DNA of 21,417 bases, taken from the NCBI GenBank assembly GCA_002352215.1, contig DEIB01000023.1:1-21417 (forward strand), given 5' to 3'. The stretch is from Chthonomonas sp. UBA2785. GTDB taxonomy: Bacteria; Armatimonadota; Fimbriimonadia; Fimbriimonadales; Fimbriimonadaceae. A program made the position numbers and the translations under genes. The stretch's first letter is position 1. Each line of letters opens with the position of its first letter. Below are positions 1-7,253 of the stretch, piece by piece. The notes under the pieces were generated by a model that saw nothing but the letters and a program-made list of their open reading frames with translations, was not told where the DNA came from and did no database searches.

Positions 1-219
1 CTGCTGATTGGGGTCGAGTTCGCAGAAGACGAAGTGGGCGAGCTCGTGATTGCCCAGATGATGAAGCGGGGCGTGATTGCCGCCTACACGCTCAACAATC
101 CGAGGGTCATCCGCATGGAGCCGCCCTTCTTGGTGACGGACGAGCAAATTGACCACGCGGTCAACTGCCTGAAGGAATCGGTGACGGAAACCGCCGATCT
201 TATCTCCGCGTTCGCTTGA
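1..219 (+). CDS. Class III (PLP) aminotransferase, C-terminal fragment
   Basis: The window opens inside this gene. The frame is open from base 1 (Leu-Leu-Ile-Gly-Val-Glu-Phe...) and ends at TGA 217-219, giving the last 72 residues. The pattern of a GVEF strand, a 'RGVIAAYTLNNPRVIRMEPP' stretch and a terminal 'T-E-Q-I-D' helix is the small-domain end of fold-type I class III aminotransferases, such as acetylornithine, ornithine or putrescine aminotransferases. The TLNN...RMEPP segment is closest in my memory to the putrescine/ornithine branch. The PLP lysine and the rest of the active site lie outside the window, so the substrate cannot be fixed. It converges on the DUF4139-type gene with a 20 bp gap that holds no terminator-like hairpin. 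Confidence 0.85.
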   Translation: MLIGVEFAEDEVGELVIAQMMKRGVIAAYTLNNPRVIRMEPPFLVTDEQIDHAVNCLKESVTETADLISAFA

Positions 220-239
220 TCGGAGCAGTGTAACCGGGC

Positions 240-1628
240 TTACCAGCTCGATTCGAGCTGGTAGGTCATGGTCACCGACCCCTTCGCCGGAACCTTGACC
301 AAGAAGTACATGGCCGTCGCGTCGATCTGCGTGTAAGGGTGGCTGGCGTTTGAGACCTGCCCTGAAAGCCAGTTCCGCTCGATGAAGTGCACTTCCTCGT
401 CGGTGTCGTGGCGGTTATGGAAGGTGATTTCGAACGTCTCGCGGCAGGCGGATTCCGCCGGTCCCATCCACTCAAACCCCGTGCGTTCGCGTTGAATAGT
501 GACGTGGCTGGCATGCCCCGCCAAGAGGGTGATGGAGCCATCGGGGCTCACATGGTCCAAAGTGTCTTCGTCCAGGACAGTGGTGGCCCCGGCCGCATCG
601 CGCTGGAAGATGCGCACCTGGCCCGGGGGCAGGGCCCGGCCCAATTCATTGTCCGCCGAATTGCGGAAGGCGAACAGCATCAGCGGGCGGAAGGTGCCCA
701 CCCCTTGCGGCTTCTCACTCGGCTTCGCATCGCGTTGATTGGCCAGCGGGTCGCTCACCAGGCGGCGACTCAAAGCGATTTGCAGAGCTTCACTGTAGAG
801 AACTTGCTTGGTTTCCGTATCCCGAATGCTCATCGGGCGCTGAATGTGATACTCGCGGGCTTCGGGCACGCTCAAGTCACGGGCCAGAAACTCGTTGGAG
901 GGTTCCTTCGATTCCGGTTGGCCAACGCGTTTCCCTTGCTCATTCATCACCCGCACATGGGCGTTGTTGATGTCCCGCCCGGACTCGTTGGTGATGGTGA
1001 TCCAGCCGGAGAATTCGCCCTTGGTGCCCGTGGGGTCCACGTAAAGGACGTAGCCCGCCTTCCAGCTCACGCCGCGCGTGATATAGCTCAGTTCGACATC
1101 GTTCTCGCCAGCGATCTTGGAGGAAACCTCCCACACCAGCGCCGGTCGGTAGTAGAAATTCTTGGGGATCTGCGCCAGTTCCAACTGACCGCTGGGGCTC
1201 AGGATAAATCGTCCGTCGTCGGCCTTAAAGACCAGGCCATCCCACGTCGGGCCATCTTCGCCGCCCGGGATAACTTGCTTGGGGGCGCTGAGAATGAGAC
1301 CGGTGGTGCGCTCGCGGGCCTTCTCGCTCAGGATGCGTGAGAGCACCGCCTTGCGGCCGATCGCCTTGCGCAAAAGCTCCGTGGGGTCCATACTGTCGAA
1401 CCGGAACGTCTGTTCGGCAATCGCAAAAGAACCTGGGTTGCTGAGGGACCGCACGCCCACACTATTGGGGTCGATGTGCTCGGCAATGTCTTCCACCACC
1501 AAGGTCTGCTCTCCCACGCGCAGATAAATGGTGCGGCGCTCCTTAACCAGGCCGAAGCCCTCCAGATAGACCGTCAATTCGGTCTTATCCGGCTGACTCG
1601 CCATCGCGCCCAACGTTCCCAAAGCCAT
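240..1628 (-). CDS. DUF4139-type protein, probably envelope-associated
   Basis: 462 aa. The N-terminal strand 'LTVYLEGFGLVKERR' and the central 'ITRGVSWKAGYVLYV' followed by 'GWITITNESGRDINNAHV' match the beta-rich DUF4139 family (mucoidy-inhibitor-A-like proteins), whose biochemical role is unknown. The C-terminal half continues as beta-sandwich-like sequence with 'VHFIERNW' and ends in a Thr/Tyr-rich strand. The only usable start is ATG 1628: an in-frame TGA lies seven codons upstream, and GGGAAGGG sits about 10-17 nt before the ATG. The resulting N-terminus (MALGTLGAMASQ) looks like the end of a signal peptide but has no positive n-region, so export is uncertain. An 88 bp gap separates it from dapA, so it may be transcribed from its own promoter. 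Confidence 0.75.
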   Translation of the reverse strand: MALGTLGAMASQPDKTELTVYLEGFGLVKERRTIYLRVGEQTLVVEDIAEHIDPNSVGVRSLSNPGSFAIAEQTFRFDSMDPTELLRKAIGRKAVLSRILSEKARERTTGLILSAPKQVIPGGEDGPTWDGLVFKADDGRFILSPSGQLELAQIPKNFYYRPALVWEVSSKIAGENDVELSYITRGVSWKAGYVLYVDPTGTKGEFSGWITITNESGRDINNAHVRVMNEQGKRVGQPESKEPSNEFLARDLSVPEAREYHIQRPMSIRDTETKQVLYSEALQIALSRRLVSDPLANQRDAKPSEKPQGVGTFRPLMLFAFRNSADNELGRALPPGQVRIFQRDAAGATTVLDEDTLDHVSPDGSITLLAGHASHVTIQRERTGFEWMGPAESACRETFEITFHNRHDTDEEVHFIERNWLSGQVSNASHPYTQIDATAMYFLVKVPAKGSVTMTYQLESSW

Positions 1629-1716
1629 CGAGGAGATACCCTTCCCTCACTTTATCGGCATTTGATCTCCGAATCATTCCCCATCCCGAAACGAATGACG
1701 AAAATCCGGGGGGAGA

Positions 1717-2613
1717 TTAAGCGACGGGTTGGTATTGGGCGAAGAGTTGGCGCGCCACGGCGAGTTCTTCCGGCGAAAGCGGAACGACCGGCAACCGCAT
1801 GTGCTGCGTGTCAAAACCCTGGTCGGCCAGTAGGGACTTGAGCGGGGATGGATTGGGGCCGCAGAAGCAGGCCGCAATCGCCGGTTGCAGGGCATGGTGC
1901 CAGCGCCGGGCGAGCGCGGGATCGGTGGCAAAACACTCGATCATCGCCTTGAATCCGCGCCCGGCCACATGGGCTGCCACGCTCACCAGGCCGTAGCCGC
2001 CCACTGCCAGGATGGGCAGGGTCAGTCCATCATCCCCGCTATAAACGCGGAAATCGCTGGGGGCGAGGCGGCACACATCGCTGATCTGGCCCATGTTGCC
2101 ACTCGCTTCCTTCACGGCGGCAATGCGCGGATAGTTCTCAATCAGCCGCATCAGGGTCGGCGTATCCAGGTTGATGGCCGAACGGGGCTGGATGTTGTAG
2201 ACCATGATCGGCAGGGTCGTCGCCTCCGCCACGGCCGCAAAGTGTGCGTAGAGGCCCGCTTGTCCGGGCCGGCTGTAATACGGATTGACCAGCATCAGGC
2301 CATCGCAGCCGCGCTTTTCGGCCGCTTGGCTCAGGTGGATGCTGTGCTGGGTGTCGTAGGAACCCGCGCCAAAAACAATGGCCGCCCGGTCGCCCACGGC
2401 TTCGCGCACGGCATCGAGTAGGTCGAGCTTCTCGTCGTCGGTGAGGGTGGGCGATTCGCCCGTAGTCCCGCTGACCACGATGCCGTCGTTGCCTTGCTCG
2501 TCCACCAAGTGGGCGGCGAGGCGCTGGGCTTCGGCCAAATTGACCCGGCCATCGGCGGTCATCGGCGTGACCATAGCGGTCAGCAGGCGTCCCCATTCGG
2601 AGCGAGAAGTCAT
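1717..2613 (-). CDS. dapA: 4-hydroxy-tetrahydrodipicolinate synthase
   Basis: 298 aa TIM-barrel enzyme that condenses pyruvate with aspartate semialdehyde, the first committed step of the diaminopimelate/lysine pathway in the cytoplasm. Signature elements are all present: SGTTGES (Thr50, Thr51), NPYY (Tyr113), the VYN tyrosine (Tyr139) and the Schiff-base lysine in VKEASG (Lys168). Length is typical (about 290-300). The frame stays open to 2688, but the ATG at 2613-2611 starts exactly where family members begin (TSRSEWGRLLTAMVTP), and the extension would overlap cmk. It lies 7 bp after the cmk stop codon, so it is probably co-transcribed. DAP feeds peptidoglycan, whose polymerases are encoded further right. 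There is no clear Shine-Dalgarno; a TATAGT hexamer lies 6 nt before the ATG. Confidence 0.95.
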   Translation of the reverse strand: MTSRSEWGRLLTAMVTPMTADGRVNLAEAQRLAAHLVDEQGNDGIVVSGTTGESPTLTDDEKLDLLDAVREAVGDRAAIVFGAGSYDTQHSIHLSQAAEKRGCDGLMLVNPYYSRPGQAGLYAHFAAVAEATTLPIMVYNIQPRSAINLDTPTLMRLIENYPRIAAVKEASGNMGQISDVCRLAPSDFRVYSGDDGLTLPILAVGGYGLVSVAAHVAGRGFKAMIECFATDPALARRWHHALQPAIAACFCGPNPSPLKSLLADQGFDTQHMRLPVVPLSPEELAVARQLFAQYQPVA

Positions 2614-2620
2614 GCTTTGA

Positions 2621-3292
2621 CTATACCGAGGTGCGCTTGAGGAGCAGCTCCATGATCCGGTCCACCACCGCCTCAGGCGTGAGACCAAAGGACTCGATGA
2701 TCACCGCATCTTCCGCCAGCATCAGCGGCGAATCGGCGCGGGTGTAGTCGCGATAGTCGCGGCTGATGACGTCCTTGATCACCATCGGCAGAGTGTCGGT
2801 CACACCCCGAGCTTTGCTTTCTTCCCAGCGGCGGCGACCGCGCTCTTCCACACTGGCCGTTAGGAAAATCTTGAGTTCGGCCTTCGGGGCGACCACGGTG
2901 GTCACGTCGCGCCCTTCCAGCACAAAGCCACCGGCTTCAATGATGCGCTGTTGCTGCGCCACCAGGGCTTGGCGGACGCCCGAATGCTCGCTCAGGCGGC
3001 TGGCATCCTGACCGATTTCCAGCGTACGAATCTCGTCGCCCACGTCCACACCGTCCACCACCAATCGGGCGGGGATCCCTTGGAATTGAAGGTCAACCTC
3101 GTTCGCCAGGCGTGTCATCAGGCCCGCGTCCGCCACGTCGAGCTTGTCCCGGTGGGCGGCCCAGGCAATGCCTCGGTACATCGCGCCGGTGTCCAACATC
3201 GCGAGTCCGGTGCGCTGGCACACCATGCGGGCCACGGTGGATTTGCCCGCGCCGGCGGGGCCATCAATGGCGATGACGGGACGAGGCTTCAT
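2621..3292 (-). CDS. cmk: (d)CMP kinase
   Basis: 223 aa cytoplasmic kinase that phosphorylates CMP and dCMP with ATP. The P-loop GPAGAGKST spans residues 11-19, followed by the LDTGAMYRG substrate segment (residues 33-41) and the GRDV motif of the CMP-binding insert. The C-terminal region keeps the Arg-rich lid (EERGRRRWEE) and the RDYRD...PL..A.DA segment near the end. Length fits the family (about 220-230). ATG 3292 is 9 bp after the aroA stop, with GAGG very close to the start. Placement next to aroA is a common bacterial arrangement. A TAAACT hexamer, which contains the aroA stop codon, lies 6 nt upstream of the start. Confidence 0.95.
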   Translation of the reverse strand: MKPRPVIAIDGPAGAGKSTVARMVCQRTGLAMLDTGAMYRGIAWAAHRDKLDVADAGLMTRLANEVDLQFQGIPARLVVDGVDVGDEIRTLEIGQDASRLSEHSGVRQALVAQQQRIIEAGGFVLEGRDVTTVVAPKAELKIFLTASVEERGRRRWEESKARGVTDTLPMVIKDVISRDYRDYTRADSPLMLAEDAVIIESFGLTPEAVVDRIMELLLKRTSV

Positions 3293-3301
3293 GACCTCAG
3301 T

Positions 3302-4606
3302 TTATCTACCCTGGAGGGTGCGCAGGTGCTCTTGGAAGTCGGGGTAGCTGGTCTGGATGCTCTCGGCACCCGAAATCCGCGTGGTGCCCTTGGCGACCAG
3401 CCCCGCGATGGCAAAACTCATGGCAATGCGGTGGTCGTGGGAGGCTTCCACTTCGGTGGCAGTTAAGGTCGTCGGTCCGTTGATTTCCATGCCGTCCTCG
3501 TGCACGATGATGTCCGCTCCCATGCGCTGCAGCCCTTGCGCCATAGTCGCAATTCGGTCGGATTCCTTCACCCGCATTTCTTGGGCGTCGCGGATGACCG
3601 TGCGCCCCCGGCATTGGGTGGCCAGCACAGCCAAAACGGGAATTTCGTCAATCAGTCGGGGGACCAAGTCACCGGAAATCTCAAAGGCCTTGAGATCGCG
3701 GTCGCCTCGGACGATCAGGTCGGCCACGGGTTCGCCCGAGTCTTCCCGCAGACCCTCTAAAGTTACGTTGGCCCCGGCGGCCTCCAGCACTTCCAGCAGA
3801 CCCGAGCGCGTTGGGTTGACGCCCACGTTGGTCAGGCGCACTTCGCTGCCCGGGATCATCGCGCCCGCCACCGCAAAGAACGCGGCACTACTAATATCGC
3901 CCGGGACGGTGAACGTAAACGGCGCCCACGTCGCACCGCCGACTACGCCCACGCCCCGCTCATCTCGCATGAGGTTGACGCCCAGCGATTCCAGCATCCG
4001 CTCAGTGTGGTCGCGGCTCAGGGAGGGTTCCCGAACCCAGGTTTCACCCTGCGCGGCAAGACCCGCGAGAAGAACGCAAGATTTCACTTGTGCGCTGGCG
4101 ACCGGCGAGACGTACTCGATGCCCCGCAGGTGCTGCCCATGAATGGTGAGCGGCGGGGTGTCGCCGTCCACGCTGGCGCCCATGAGCCGGAGCGGGGTGG
4201 CAACGCGCCCCATCGGCCGCTTGCTGAGGGAAGCGTCCCCCACTAAGGTCGCTTCAAGCCCCGGCCGCCCTGCCAGGATGCCAGCGAGCAGGCGCATAGT
4301 GGTGCCGCTATTGCCGCAGTCCAGAACGCCCTCGGGTGAAGTCCAGCGCTCGGGCGCAAAGACCATCGTCATCGCGTCGGCTCCTTGTTCACCAGCCTCA
4401 AAGTGATCGGCATCCGCGCCCAAGTCCACCAGACACTTCAGTGTGCTCTCGCAGTCGGCACCGTTCAGGGGCTGATAGATGATGCTGGGCACGCCGGGTT
4501 GCGCCATCGCCGCAAAGAGATAGGCGCGGTGGGTGAGGGATTTATCCCCCAAGACCCGCACCGAACCCTTCAATGGGCCACTTCGTTCGACCTCGAAAAC
4601 GCTCAC
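3302..4606 (-). CDS. aroA: 3-phosphoshikimate 1-carboxyvinyltransferase (EPSP synthase)
   Basis: 434 aa. Catalyses the transfer of enolpyruvyl from PEP to shikimate-3-phosphate, step six of the shikimate pathway. Visible family motifs in order: GDKSLTHRA near the N-terminus (Lys22, Ser23, Arg27), LDCGNSGTTMRLL, GDASLSKRPM, SSAAFFAVAGA, DEIPVLAVLA, RVKESDRIA and SHDHRIAMSFAIAG. The frame extends upstream to 4795 without family-like sequence; the GTG at 4606-4604 gives the expected N-terminus and overlaps the TGA of the upstream ArgC-like gene in a 4 bp GTGA junction, implying translational coupling. TGGGAA about 9 nt upstream is a weak ribosome site. All key residues are intact. Confidence 0.95.
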   Translation of the reverse strand: MSVFEVERSGPLKGSVRVLGDKSLTHRAYLFAAMAQPGVPSIIYQPLNGADCESTLKCLVDLGADADHFEAGEQGADAMTMVFAPERWTSPEGVLDCGNSGTTMRLLAGILAGRPGLEATLVGDASLSKRPMGRVATPLRLMGASVDGDTPPLTIHGQHLRGIEYVSPVASAQVKSCVLLAGLAAQGETWVREPSLSRDHTERMLESLGVNLMRDERGVGVVGGATWAPFTFTVPGDISSAAFFAVAGAMIPGSEVRLTNVGVNPTRSGLLEVLEAAGANVTLEGLREDSGEPVADLIVRGDRDLKAFEISGDLVPRLIDEIPVLAVLATQCRGRTVIRDAQEMRVKESDRIATMAQGLQRMGADIIVHEDGMEINGPTTLTATEVEASHDHRIAMSFAIAGLVAKGTTRISGAESIQTSYPDFQEHLRTLQGR

Positions 4607-5319
4607 GGCACGATTCCCAGCGACTCTTCTTGGCCCGCCATCACGTTCATGGCATGTACCACCTGTGCCGCCCCCAACTTGCCGTGGATATCCGCCATTA
4701 CGAGAATCGTGAGCAATCCCGTGGGGCCATCCCCGGGGCTCCACCGCAGTTGGTAAAGCGCATGCGGCTGGCCCAGCACCTGGGCCGCGTGCCACTCTTC
4801 GGCGGTGTGGCGATGCACAAAGAAAGAACGGCCGTAGGCTTCTTCAAAGAGGTCGTCGTAGTCTTGCGGCGTGTCGGTGGAAGGCACCTCCACGTGGATG
4901 ATGGCGGCTCGCACCGTTTCCATCTCTTGGGGTGCGGCCTGCACGATCGGCTCCTCTTCGGCGCCCATAGAAGCCAGGGCCGCGTTCAAGTCCTCATCAT
5001 CGCCCTCAAAGGAAAGCTGAATTACGGGCGTATCGCACACCAAGCCCGCCCGCAGGAGCGGCCCCAGGGCGATGAGCGCCAGCGTGGCCGCCGGGCCGGG
5101 CACCGAAACCTGGTCGGCACACACCATGGGGTTGTTGTCCATCAACTCCACCAGGCCGTAAACCTCGCACTCAGGGTTGGCCACTTGCACGCTACGGTGC
5201 CACGCGCCTACCTGGAAGGGAAGGGCGCAATCACCCTTCAACCCGCTCATTTCAACTTGCGGGTGCCGCCGCAAAAGCACGTCCACCGGCGTCGCCAACC
5301 CTGCTGGCACCTGGATCAC
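4603..5319 (-). CDS. ArgC-like protein, probable pseudoenzyme (Rossmann domain reduced, catalytic Cys absent)
   Basis: 238 aa; not a normal enzyme. Residues 1-27 resemble the first strand/helix/strand of ArgC (N-acetyl-gamma-glutamyl-phosphate reductase), including 'RRHPQVEM', but lack the glycine-rich NADP loop. The next roughly 90 residues of an ArgC are missing. Similarity resumes at VYGLVEL (53-59), then VPGPAATLALIALGPLLRAGL (73-93), which aligns with the NPGCYPTA...LAPLLKAGL active-site helix; the catalytic Cys corresponds to Pro76. The ArgC dimer-domain ending is recognisable: 'IIHVEVPST' (141-149), FFVHRH, then ADIHGKLGAAQ (209-219) and MNVMAG (224-229). The catalytic His of ArgC is not evident. 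Start GTG 5319 overlaps the upstream TGA (GTGA), and its own TGA overlaps the aroA GTG. A remote Asd-like origin is the alternative. Function unknown. Confidence 0.7.
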   Translation of the reverse strand: MIQVPAGLATPVDVLLRRHPQVEMSGLKGDCALPFQVGAWHRSVQVANPECEVYGLVELMDNNPMVCADQVSVPGPAATLALIALGPLLRAGLVCDTPVIQLSFEGDDEDLNAALASMGAEEEPIVQAAPQEMETVRAAIIHVEVPSTDTPQDYDDLFEEAYGRSFFVHRHTAEEWHAAQVLGQPHALYQLRWSPGDGPTGLLTILVMADIHGKLGAAQVVHAMNVMAGQEESLGIVP

Positions 5320-5936
5320 TTGCGGGTCACCTCAATGCGGACCGGCACAGACCTTCTGGTACCCGCCTCATTCACAGTCAGAACATAGGAGAAGAAAAGC
5401 CGAATCAACCGACCGTACTTCACATCCACAATCGCGCTCCCCGATCCTCCTCCGCTCACGTTCGGGCCGAGAAGTGTGCTCCGGAAGAAAAAGTGCCCCA
5501 CCTCGCGCCCGGCCAGTCGATCTACCCGCCGGAGAATCGACACCGACGTGCGTTCAGCGACGCCGAAGGGGGTTTGATACTTCTTATCAAACAGGATGAA
5601 TTCTTGGTCAGGCAATACAGGTTCGGGCGGTAATCGGAACCAACTGAAAGGCACAATCGGGCGCGAGATCATCTGCCCCTTGTCGCCCACCTTAATCACT
5701 GTGTCCTCGGCCAAGGAGGGTCCCTCGATTACCAATCGCAGGTCGTAGCGGTCCAAGACCTGGCGTTGCACCTCAAAGGTCTCGGTGAATTCTCGTCCCA
5801 CGGTGCCGTTTTTCGGGTCAAAGACGGTTTCCTTCACCGTGAAGGCATGGCGCTCCCCGACTTCCCATTTCAAACGGAAGTCGGTCGGTTCGGACTGGGA
5901 CGCCAAAACCAAGGCAAGCGCGCCGGGACTAAACAC
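5316..5936 (-). CDS. Hypothetical protein, probably exported
   Basis: 206 aa; I do not recognise the family. The N-terminus (VFSPGALALVLASQS) resembles a short signal sequence without basic residues; the mature part begins EPTDFRLKWEVGERH and is rich in alternating hydrophobic/charged residues, suggesting beta structure throughout. It contains no cysteines or obvious catalytic motif, and ends '...RSVPVRIEVTRK'. The start is GTG 5936, only 9 nt after the FKBP gene's TAA and in the same frame as it, so no longer N-terminus is possible with standard starts. It overlaps the ArgC-like gene by 4 bp (GTGA). Context suggests co-translation with FKBP and ArgC-like genes but does not reveal a role. Confidence 0.7.
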   Translation of the reverse strand: MFSPGALALVLASQSEPTDFRLKWEVGERHAFTVKETVFDPKNGTVGREFTETFEVQRQVLDRYDLRLVIEGPSLAEDTVIKVGDKGQMISRPIVPFSWFRLPPEPVLPDQEFILFDKKYQTPFGVAERTSVSILRRVDRLAGREVGHFFFRSTLLGPNVSGGGSGSAIVDVKYGRLIRLFFSYVLTVNEAGTRRSVPVRIEVTRK

Positions 5937-5945
5937 GATCCGGAG

Positions 5946-6719
5946 TTAGCCCTTGGTGATGGCGACCATTTCGACTTCGTAAATGAGCACCTGGTTGGGC
6001 TCTACGCCCTGGAAGCCTTGTTCACCCCAACCCAGGGCGGGGGGAATCTTGATGCGGCGTTTGGAGCCAACACTCATGCCACGCACAGACCAGTCAATCC
6101 CAGGGATGGCTTGGCGCTTACCAATCTTGAATTGGTCGGGTTTGGCGTTGCGCTTGCGGCTATCGTCGAACACGGTGCCGTCCAAGTACTTGCCCACGTA
6201 GTGCACGCTCACCGTGTCGCCTTCGGCGGCAACGGGGCCCGAGCCCTTCGTGATGTCATCCACGACCAAGGTTTCCAGTTCAGCGGCAGGGATGAGGTCC
6301 ACCACTTCGAGATCGAATTCAAGGCCCGCTTTAGGCGGAATGGATGGTTGGCGACCTTCTTCACCGTAGCCGAGGAAAGAGGGAATCTGAATCTTGTACT
6401 TGCCGCCCTTTTGGGTGTCTTTCAGACCTTGATTCCAACCAGCAATCACGCCCGGGCCGCCGAGCTTGACGGCGAACAGGAATCGTCCCGGCTTGTTGAT
6501 GTTCGAGTCAAATTCAACTCCGGTCTTAAGGCGCCCGGTGTAGCGGACATAAAGAAGGTCGCCGTCGGCCGCCTTCGGCCCCGTCCCCGGTGTTACGGTT
6601 TCGACCGAGATTTTGTCAAAGTCTCCCGGGCCGGCGGCTTGTTGAGGACCGCACGCGATGGCCCCAAAGAGAGACACCAAGCCCACTACCATCAGGCACA
6701 ACGAACCGCGATTCCGCAT
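5946..6719 (-). CDS. Tandem-domain FKBP-type peptidyl-prolyl isomerase, lipoprotein
   Basis: 257 aa from ATG 6719. Residues 1-22 are a signal peptide (basic MRNRG, then a hydrophobic core) ending at a lipobox-like GAIAC (Cys23), so the protein is probably anchored in a membrane facing the periplasm. Two FKBP domains follow, roughly 35-143 and 150-255. The first has Tyr60, Phe70-Asp71, the VIAGW motif (91-95), GYGE (117-120) and Phe136. The second has Tyr174, Phe184-Asp185 and GWGE (230-233), but its VIxGW position reads AIPGI, so the active-site Trp is replaced. The role is expected to be proline isomerisation of exported proteins. ATG 6746 nine codons upstream is possible, but 6719 gives the cleaner signal peptide and has GGGGG just before it. 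It heads the minus-strand gene run and is divergent from smpB. Confidence 0.88.
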   Translation of the reverse strand: MRNRGSLCLMVVGLVSLFGAIACGPQQAAGPGDFDKISVETVTPGTGPKAADGDLLYVRYTGRLKTGVEFDSNINKPGRFLFAVKLGGPGVIAGWNQGLKDTQKGGKYKIQIPSFLGYGEEGRQPSIPPKAGLEFDLEVVDLIPAAELETLVVDDITKGSGPVAAEGDTVSVHYVGKYLDGTVFDDSRKRNAKPDQFKIGKRQAIPGIDWSVRGMSVGSKRRIKIPPALGWGEQGFQGVEPNQVLIYEVEMVAITKG

Positions 6720-6767
6720 CACCCCCAATGGTACCAGCCACGCCATCGGTACACTTGGCCCTCAGGC

Positions 6768-7247
6768 ATGGCCAAAAAGTCGGGAAAGTCCCGTGAGCCT
6801 CAAGGACCGGCAACGATCCAAAACCGGAGGGCGCGATACGATTACGAAATCCTCGATACCTTAGAGACCGGAATGGTCTTGCAAGGAAGCGAGGTCAAAT
6901 CGTTGTATGCGGGCCGGGCTCACATTGCCGACGCCTATTGCCGGATTGTCAATGGCGAGCTGTGGGTGTATCACCTCGATATTGAGCCCTGGACGCACAG
7001 CAGCGCGTTCACCCCGGATCGCCGCCGGGACCGAAAACTCCTGGCCCACGCCCGCGAAATCGTCCTTTTGGAACGCCGCGCCCAAGAGCGCGGCCTGAGC
7101 ATCATCCCGCTCTCGATCTACTTTAAGAACGGGAAAGCCAAGATGCTCGTGGGCACCGCCCGAGGCAAACACAACTACGACAAGCGCGAATCCCTGAAGG
7201 ACAAGGAAACGAAGCGCGACCTTCGCCGCGAGCTTCGAGACCTGTAA
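6768..7247 (+). CDS. smpB: SsrA-binding protein SmpB
   Basis: 159 aa basic protein that binds tmRNA and delivers it to stalled ribosomes for trans-translation. Family landmarks: NRRARYDYEIL (19-29), GSEVKSL (40-46), ADAY (54-57), the RDRKLLAH segment (87-94), 'IPLSIYFKNGKAKM' (113-126) and the C-terminal GKHNYDKRESLKDKE tail that inserts into the ribosome. ATG 6768 is chosen because the family begins there (MAKKSGKS); the frame runs open far upstream but without homology. No good Shine-Dalgarno is visible; TACACT lies 12 nt before the ATG. Convergent with the ferredoxin gene, 6 bp between stop codons. Confidence 0.95.
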   Translation: MAKKSGKSREPQGPATIQNRRARYDYEILDTLETGMVLQGSEVKSLYAGRAHIADAYCRIVNGELWVYHLDIEPWTHSSAFTPDRRRDRKLLAHAREIVLLERRAQERGLSIIPLSIYFKNGKAKMLVGTARGKHNYDKRESLKDKETKRDLRRELRDL

Positions 7248-7253
7248 CTCCCC

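Noticed and set aside
387..1340. 317 aa plus-strand frame opposite the DUF4139-type gene
   Set aside because: It is antisense to a gene with recognisable family motifs; long antisense frames are common in GC-rich DNA, and its translation shows no domain.
2614..2688. 25-residue N-terminal extension of DapA
   Set aside because: It runs into the cmk coding end, and its Trp/Ser/Arg-rich sequence is unlike DapA.
4607..4795. 63-residue N-terminal extension of AroA
   Set aside because: The extension overlaps the ArgC-like gene in another frame and is Gly/Arg/Pro-rich with no EPSP synthase similarity; GTG 4606 gives the family N-terminus.
5766..6767. Upstream extension of the smpB frame (a 493 aa reading)
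   Set aside because: The extra 334 residues lie antisense to the FKBP and unknown genes; SmpB homology starts at ATG 6768 with normal length.
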